Part shown: piece after piece, positions 58,966 through 64,000 of the stretch | How the letters are laid out: each line of letters begins with the position of its first letter | How positions within the stretch are numbered: the stretch's first letter is position 1 | Source: Bacillota bacterium | GTDB lineage: Bacteria > Bacillota > UBA4882 > UBA8346 | Reading direction: 5' to 3' | Assembly: GCA_012735315.1 (NCBI GenBank) | Contig: JAAYHS010000144.1 | Location: 1-64,000 of the forward strand | DNA: 64,000 nt | Made by a program: the position numbers and the translations under genes | The notes under the pieces: model-generated | What the model was told of the DNA's origin: nothing | Seen by the model: only the letters and a program-made list of their open reading frames with translations | The model's database searches: none

Positions 58966-60378
58966 TCAAGCCGTTTTGCCCCACGCATCCACCTGCAGTT
59001 TCACGGCGGCGATCAACTCTTCCAATCCTTCGGCGCTGTCGGTCTCGAAATAAATCCGGATCAAGGGCTCGGTGCCCGAAGGCCGGATCAAAAACCAATT
59101 CCCGTTTTCGAGAATAAATTTGAAACCGTCGACCGTCCTGAGTTCTCTGATTTTATGGGCTCCGATCCGCTCCAAAGGCGCGGTTTTACATTTATCCAAA
59201 ATAGCCGCTTTCACCGGTTCCGCCAAGTGAATATCCAATCTCCGGTTATAAAACCGGCCCACCTTCGCGTATAATTCCTCCAACGTCGCCAGGAGAGGCT
59301 TGCCGGAAACAGCCCGCAATTCAGCCATTAAAGCGCAAGCCAGGATGCCGTCTTTTTCGGGAAGATGCCCCTGGATGCTGCGGCCGCCGCTTTCTTCCCC
59401 GCCGATAATCACCGGCCTGGTCCGCATCAATTCACCGATGTATTTGAACCCTACCGGAGTTTCCACCGTTTCCACGCCCAATAAGTCGCCCAGCCGGTCG
59501 ATCATGTGGGTGGTCGCCACCGTCCGCGCGGCGATCCCTGTTAACTTCCGGTTGGCGATCAAGTGCCACATCAATAAGGAAATTACCTGGTTGGGATTTA
59601 TATAGGCGCCGTCGCTGTCGACAATCCCGAACCGGTCCGCGTCGCCGTCGGTCGCCAACCCGATGGCCCGGTCCCGGGACCTTACCAAATCCATCAGTTC
59701 CCCTAAAAATTTGCCTTGGGGATCGGGCATCGCCCCCCCAAAAAGGGGATCGCGCCGGTTATGGATCTCCTCGACCGGACAATCCCGGAATAAACCGGCG
59801 AGATAACCCCGGCCGGTCGCATACATCGGATCGATTACCAGTTCCAGACCGGCCTTTTTGACGGCTTCGACGTCGATCAAATTCCGTAACCGCGTCAAAT
59901 ACTCCGCGCTGGGATCGAACCGGGTGATTAATTCCGGCGCCGGTGGTCCGGGTAAGATTTCTCCCCCATCCTCGGCCAAGTTGGCTTCAATGGCTTTGGT
60001 GATTTCCAGGGAAGCCGGCCCGGCGTATTCGGGGATGAACTTGATTCCGTTATACTCGGGCGGGTTGTGGCTCGCCGTAAACATAATCGCCCCGAAAGCC
60101 CGGTACAGAGTTACGGCGAAAGCGATTACCGGGGTTGGAAAATCCCTCTCGCCAAGATAGACCTTGATTCCTTGCCCGGCCAATGCCTCCGCCGCTTCCT
60201 TGGCGAAAAAGTCCGAAAAGAACCTGGCGTCATAACCAACCACGATCCCCCGATCTGCGCCGTGATGATCCTTGGTATAACGGGCAATGGCATTGACAAC
60301 CCGGCGCACATTGGGCAGATTAAACCGGTCGTACATCAAATCGCGCCAGCCGTCGGTTCCGAATTTGATCTCGATCAT
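58966..60378 (-). CDS. phosphoglucomutase/phosphomannomutase family
   Basis: A 470-residue alpha-D-phosphohexomutase. FGTDGWRDLMYDRF starts domain 1; the phosphoserine loop is MFTASHNPPEYNGIKF; the metal loop is ATDGDADRFGIVD; the sugar loop is GGEESGG; and the phosphate loop is RPSGTEPLIRIYFET. It interconverts 1- and 6-phosphates of glucose or mannose; which sugar is not evident. It is followed immediately by the methyltransferase. Confidence 0.92.
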   Translation of the reverse strand: MIEIKFGTDGWRDLMYDRFNLPNVRRVVNAIARYTKDHHGADRGIVVGYDARFFSDFFAKEAAEALAGQGIKVYLGERDFPTPVIAFAVTLYRAFGAIMFTASHNPPEYNGIKFIPEYAGPASLEITKAIEANLAEDGGEILPGPPAPELITRFDPSAEYLTRLRNLIDVEAVKKAGLELVIDPMYATGRGYLAGLFRDCPVEEIHNRRDPLFGGAMPDPQGKFLGELMDLVRSRDRAIGLATDGDADRFGIVDSDGAYINPNQVISLLMWHLIANRKLTGIAARTVATTHMIDRLGDLLGVETVETPVGFKYIGELMRTRPVIIGGEESGGRSIQGHLPEKDGILACALMAELRAVSGKPLLATLEELYAKVGRFYNRRLDIHLAEPVKAAILDKCKTAPLERIGAHKIRELRTVDGFKFILENGNWFLIRPSGTEPLIRIYFETDSAEGLEELIAAVKLQVDAWGKTA

Positions 60379-60601
60379 TAAATCTCCTCCTTGGTAATTC
60401 CTCTCTCTTAATCAACTGAAAATAAAGTTATTATTCTTCATCTTCCATCGGTTTCCTTTCAGCCCGGCGCTAAAAGTTCACCACCCCCGCCCCGGAGGCA
60501 AACCGGCGTATCAAGGGACAAAGGCCCCGTTCCCTCCGGTCTAAAGCGAACATATCCTATTGTTGATGGATTAGTTTGAAACCCATGGAGGAGGTGAATT
60601 A

Positions 60602-60991
60602 ATGAGTCACCGTCATTCGGAAAATTCCAAACCCGAAGCCCAACCGGTCGCCGTAGCCAACGGGGAAGCTCACCCGTTTTTAACCAAAAACGATCTAACC
60701 TTATTAACCATGGTTACTCCCTTTTTAAGCGCCAATGGCCAAAAGTTGCTCTCGTTTTTTATCAACTTTAACAACCGGGCGCCGGCCCAAGCGCCCGATT
60801 TAAGCGGAATCTTCAATCTTTCCGCCGGTTCCGGAGGCAATCGCTTGCTCCAGGAATTACTCCCCGCCTTGCTCGCTTTGGCCGGTAAAACGACCGAACA
60901 AGGGGGTTTTGACCCCGGCCTATTAACCGCATTGATGGGAATCATCAACAATAACACCGGCAATGCGGCGCCGGAAACGCCTTCATCCTGA
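60602..60991 (+). CDS. hypothetical protein (129 residues)
   Basis: Not recognised. A polar N-terminus (MSHRHSENSKPEAQP) is followed by a region of moderately hydrophobic helices (LTLLTMVTPFLSANGQKLLSFFINF; LLQELLPALLALAG; LLTALMGIINN). A strong GGAGGAGGTG site precedes the ATG. It lies tail-to-tail with spoVT, sharing a terminator. A spore-related role is possible from context only. Confidence 0.65.
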   Translation: MSHRHSENSKPEAQPVAVANGEAHPFLTKNDLTLLTMVTPFLSANGQKLLSFFINFNNRAPAQAPDLSGIFNLSAGSGGNRLLQELLPALLALAGKTTEQGGFDPGLLTALMGIINNNTGNAAPETPSS

Positions 60992-61068
60992 AACCGTCAC
61001 CGCCGAAAACACCGGACCCCGGGTAAAAGCAACGCCCGAATTCCAGTCGCGGCCAACCTATAATAAAC

Positions 61069-61093
61069 AAAGTGGGGTGGCTTACCCCACTTT
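61069..61093. terminator. bidirectional terminator
   Basis: AAAGTGGGGT and ACCCCACTTT form a perfect stem with a short loop. T residues follow in the rightward direction and AAAC/TTTG flanks the other side. It lies between the convergent 60602 gene and spoVT. Confidence 0.75.
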
Positions 61094-61137
61094 TACTTCA
61101 ATTAAAAACCGCCGCTTTGAACCGTCGCTCCGGCAAA

Positions 61138-61701
61138 TCATTGCTCCATTTGTTTGGCTAGAAAACCCGCCGCGGTTTCGGCGATCTTAACTTCCAAATC
61201 ACCCATCACCACATTCGGTTCTTTACTGGAGAGGATCACCGCGCCGATCGGGTCTCCTTCGGCAATGATCGGAGCAATTACTTGAGCGGTAAATTTGCAC
61301 TTGCCCTCATCTTCCTTTACCGGACAGGCGTCGCAATATTTATGTTCGCCCGGTTTCGGCATCAAGACCACTTTCCGGTCCTCAATGGCTTTTTCAACCG
61401 CTCTCGAAATCGGTTTGTCCAAAAACTCCTTCTTGGCCGCGCCTGCTACGGCGATAACCATGTCCCGATCAGCGATACATGCGATATGGCCCGTTGACTC
61501 GTATAATGAATCAGCGTATTCTTTTGCAAAATCACCTAATTCACCGATTGGAGAGTATTTTTTTAAGATAACTTCTCCTTCACGATCAACAAAGATTTCC
61601 AACGGGTCGCCCTCTCGAATCCGTAAAGTTCGCCGGATTTCCTTGGGGATGACCACTCGGCCCAAATCATCGATTCGCCTTACTATTCCGGTCGCCTTCA
61701 T
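61138..61701 (-). CDS. spoVT: stage V sporulation protein T
   Basis: A forespore transcription regulator of the AbrB family. The 187 residues have an N-terminal swapped-hairpin DNA-binding domain (MKATGIVRRIDDLGRVVIPKEIRRTLRIREGDPLEIF) and a C-terminal GAF domain (ending in AETAAGFLAKQMEQ). In Bacillus SpoVT modulates sigma-G genes and spore germination. It follows mfd as in Bacillus. Confidence 0.96.
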   Translation of the reverse strand: MKATGIVRRIDDLGRVVIPKEIRRTLRIREGDPLEIFVDREGEVILKKYSPIGELGDFAKEYADSLYESTGHIACIADRDMVIAVAGAAKKEFLDKPISRAVEKAIEDRKVVLMPKPGEHKYCDACPVKEDEGKCKFTAQVIAPIIAEGDPIGAVILSSKEPNVVMGDLEVKIAETAAGFLAKQMEQ

Positions 61702-62004
61702 CCCCCATTCCCCCCTTTTCTACTTCTGATTTTTTTAAATTTGGTGTCAGAGGACCTGCCACCCGTCAACCTCACGTCAACTTCAACATTCAATCTCAAC
61801 ATCTTCTCCGAATTTGGACTACTTCACTGATAGTATATAGTTAATAAAACACTTTTATTCATTTGAGCAGCTTTTTAAACATCGATTTAAAAAAATTACC
61901 GTTTGTTTTCCCAAATACTGCCGTCCAAAGCGCGGTTAGCTTAACCGTTTTTTGCTAAAAACAGCTCCCCATCATAAACCGGGAGTCTCATGGTCCGCTT
62001 CCGG
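61702..62004. other. gap between mfd and spoVT
   Basis: 303 bases with no reading frame; presumably the spoVT promoter, which I cannot assign to a sigma factor with confidence. Confidence 0.4.
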
Positions 62005-64000
62005 CTAGTTTGTCCGTTGCCTTAATATTTCCAAACTGTTCAAAATCATCCGCAGCAAATCTTCGGAAGCCGCCCCCCCTTTCCAACGAAACAATGGCGG
62101 TCTGCCGGGCTGATATCGAAATTGGGTTCGATATTTTTGTAAAATCAATAAAATTTTTTCATAATCGACGCTTAAACCCGGATGCAGCTTGCCGATTATT
62201 TCCGCGCGCTCTTTGGTAATCGAAGCGAAACCCAATTCCCGCGCCAAAGCCTTCAACTTGGCGATGTTTATCAAATTTTCCACCGGAACGGGCGGAGCGC
62301 CGAAACGATCGATAACCTCCGCGGTTACCCGGGTAACCGCTTCCTCGGTAGACGCCGCGGCGATTTTTTTATAAATATCCACTTTCTGTTTTTCATCGCC
62401 GATATAACCCGCCGGAATATAGGCGTCAACCGGAATCTCCACTACCGGTTCGGGCGGTTCGGGGAGAATTTCGCCTTTGCGTTCCCGGATCGTTTCTTCC
62501 AAAAGCCGGCAATAAAGCTCAAACCCTACCGCCGCGATCTGCCCGTGCTGTTCGGGCCCGAGTAAGTTTCCGGCCCCCCTGATCTCCAAATCGCGCATCG
62601 CTATTTTAAAACCCGAACCCAATTCGGTAAATTCCCTGATCGCCGCCAGTCTCTTCTCGGCATTCTCCGATAAAATCTTGTCTTTGCGGTAGCAAAAATA
62701 AGCGTGCGCGACCCGGTTGCTTCGGCCCACTCTCCCCCGGAGTTGGTAGAGTTGCGCCAATCCCAAGCGATCGGCGTCATAGACGATTAACGTATTAACG
62801 TTCGGGATATCCAGACCGTTTTCAATAATAGTGGTGCATACTAAAATATCGCTCTCGCGCTCGTAAAAATCAAGCATCACCCGTTCCAACCGCTCTTCGT
62901 CCATCTGCCCGTGGGCAATGGCGATTCGCGCGTCGGGAAACAGATTTTGCAAATATCCGGCCATTCTTTCAATGGTCTCAACCCGGTTATACACGAAATA
63001 AACCTGGCCTTGGCGGTCCAGTTCGCGTTGGATCGCTTCCCGGATGACCGCTTCGTTGTATTCCATCACATGGGTCCGAACCGGGTAACGATCCTGAGGC
63101 GGGGTCTCAATGATACTGATGTCCCTGATCCCCACCAACGACATATGCAAGGTCCGGGGAATCGGAGTGGCCGTAAGCGTAAGCACATCCACATTCTTGC
63201 GCAATTCCTTCAGCTTCTCCTTGTGAACCACTCCAAAACGCTGCTCTTCATCGATGATCAACAATCCCAAATCCTTGAAATGAACATCCGCCGAAAGCAA
63301 CCGGTGGGTGCCGATCACCAAATCGACCTCGCCGCTTAGAATCCCGGCGATCACCTCATTTTGCTCTTTTCCGGTTTGAAACCTGCTTAACACTTTTATA
63401 TTAACGGGAAAACCGGCAAATCGTTCCCGGAAAGTCAGAAAATGCTGCTGCGCCAGGATGGTGGTCGGGACCAGGACCCCCACCTGTTTGCCGTCCATAA
63501 TCGCTTTAAAAGCGGCCCGCATCGCCACTTCAGTCTTTCCGTAACCGACATCGCCGCAAAGCAACCGGTCCATCGGCTTGGGCCGTTCCATATCCGCTTT
63601 AATCTCGGCGATGGTTTTTAATTGATCGGGGGTCTCTTCGTAAATGAAGTTCTCTTCAAACTCATGCTGCCAAACCGTATCCGGCGCAAAGCTGTGACCG
63701 GGCGTTATTTCCCGCTGCGCGTAAAGATCCAACAATTCTTCGGCCAGGTCCCGGATGGACTCTTTGACCCGGCTTTTAACCTTCTGCCAATCGCTGCCGC
63801 CCAGTTTGTTCAATTTCGGCGGTGCGTCCTCGACCCCGATGTATTTTTGGAGCATCCCGATTTGATCGGTCGGAACAAACAGCCGGTCCGCGCCGGCATA
63901 TTGAATGCGCAAGTAATCCCGGTGTCCGCCGGCGATCTCCAAGGTCTCAATGCCTTGGTATTGCCCGATGCCATGGTTGATATGGACTACATAATCCCCC
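62005..64000 (-). CDS. mfd: transcription-repair coupling factor (3' part)
   Basis: Mfd removes stalled RNA polymerase from DNA lesions and recruits UvrA. Only the last 665 or so codons are in the window; the frame runs open off the right edge. It starts within the RNA-polymerase-binding domain ([20 protein letters not shown]) and continues with helicase motifs [46 protein letters not shown] and [16 protein letters not shown], then the C-terminal regulatory domain. A full protein would be about 1150 residues. Confidence 0.96.
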   Translation of the reverse strand, partial: GDYVVHINHGIGQYQGIETLEIAGGHRDYLRIQYAGADRLFVPTDQIGMLQKYIGVEDAPPKLNKLGGSDWQKVKSRVKESIRDLAEELLDLYAQREITPGHSFAPDTVWQHEFEENFIYEETPDQLKTIAEIKADMERPKPMDRLLCGDVGYGKTEVAMRAAFKAIMDGKQVGVLVPTTILAQQHFLTFRERFAGFPVNIKVLSRFQTGKEQNEVIAGILSGEVDLVIGTHRLLSADVHFKDLGLLIIDEEQRFGVVHKEKLKELRKNVDVLTLTATPIPRTLHMSLVGIRDISIIETPPQDRYPVRTHVMEYNEAVIREAIQRELDRQGQVYFVYNRVETIERMAGYLQNLFPDARIAIAHGQMDEERLERVMLDFYERESDILVCTTIIENGLDIPNVNTLIVYDADRLGLAQLYQLRGRVGRSNRVAHAYFCYRKDKILSENAEKRLAAIREFTELGSGFKIAMRDLEIRGAGNLLGPEQHGQIAAVGFELYCRLLEETIRERKGEILPEPPEPVVEIPVDAYIPAGYIGDEKQKVDIYKKIAAASTEEAVTRVTAEVIDRFGAPPVPVENLINIAKLKALARELGFASITKERAEIIGKLHPGLSVDYEKILLILQKYRTQFRYQPGRPPLFRWKGGAASEDLLRMILNSLEILRQRTN

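Noticed and set aside
60545-60560. sigma-K-like -10 element (CATATCCTA) before the 60602 gene
   Set aside because: It fits the CATANNNTA pattern but no convincing -35 is present; too short to call.

Overview
The window looks like chromosome of an anaerobic, endospore-forming member of the Bacillota. Sporulation genes are present (bofA, csfB/gin, spoIID-like, spoVT, ypeB). A single-chain pyruvate:ferredoxin oxidoreductase and a TM1266-type iron-only hydrogenase regulator point to anaerobic life. Leader RNAs are of the T-box type. The block dnaX-ybaB-recR-yaaL-bofA-csfB-yaaO-tmk-yaaQ-yaaR-holB-yaaT has the gene order of Bacillus subtilis, and mfd-spoVT at the right edge is also a Bacillus-like pair. 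I cannot name the genus from sequence alone. Nearly all genes are on the minus strand; plus-strand genes are isolated.

Layout. 1-1.2 kb: low-GC DUF3800 cassette. 1.2-2.0 kb: gene-poor stretch with a duplicated tRNA-Lys 3' flank, then tRNA-Lys(CTT) and tRNA-Met(CAT). 2.2-8.6 kb: aroA, pgi, a Gfo/Idh oxidoreductase, and leuA behind a leucine T-box. 8.7-17.2 kb: the replication/recombination/sporulation block. 17.4-25.3 kb: UbiA prenyltransferase, TM1266 regulator, secreted beta-propeller, serS, a small protein, an amidohydrolase, and a TPR-SpoIID protein. 25.5-34.6 kb: nifJ, pdxT, pdxS, a ferredoxin-type aldo/keto reductase, gyrA. 34.8-41.3 kb: rpiA-metF, lpd, an AprA-like flavoprotein, and a membrane pseudokinase. 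41.5-46.6 kb: ACT/UPF0210 pair, comB, an unknown gene, and serA behind a serine T-box. 46.6-51.5 kb: ypeB, an esterase-like hydrolase, small genes, and a 27-unit decapeptide-repeat protein. 51.5-60.4 kb: rlmH, PurO-like IMP cyclohydrolase, a GNAT enzyme, speE, a BamE-like secreted protein, an AbiU2-like HEPN protein, an HtrA protease, a methyltransferase and a phosphohexomutase. 60.6-64 kb: an unknown small protein, spoVT, and the 3' part of mfd.

How the genes work together. leuA and serA are each read through a T-box whose specifier codon (CTC, TCC) matches the pathway product. pdxS-pdxT make pyridoxal 5'-phosphate. RicT, DarA (c-di-AMP), Gin, BofA, SpoVT, YpeB and possibly ComB (sulfolactate) belong to the developmental side of the cell. 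Low-GC genes (DUF3800 pair, GNAT, BamE-like, HEPN) look acquired and two of them resemble host-defence families.

The least expected structure is non-coding. Several gaps carry degenerate short-period repeats, and two of these gaps (34.66-34.80 kb and 41.75-41.99 kb) carry what appear to be two copies, in opposite orientation, of one dispersed element with inverted ends. Other leads are the decapeptide-repeat protein, the pseudokinase, and the natural alanine at the quinolone-sensitive position of GyrA.
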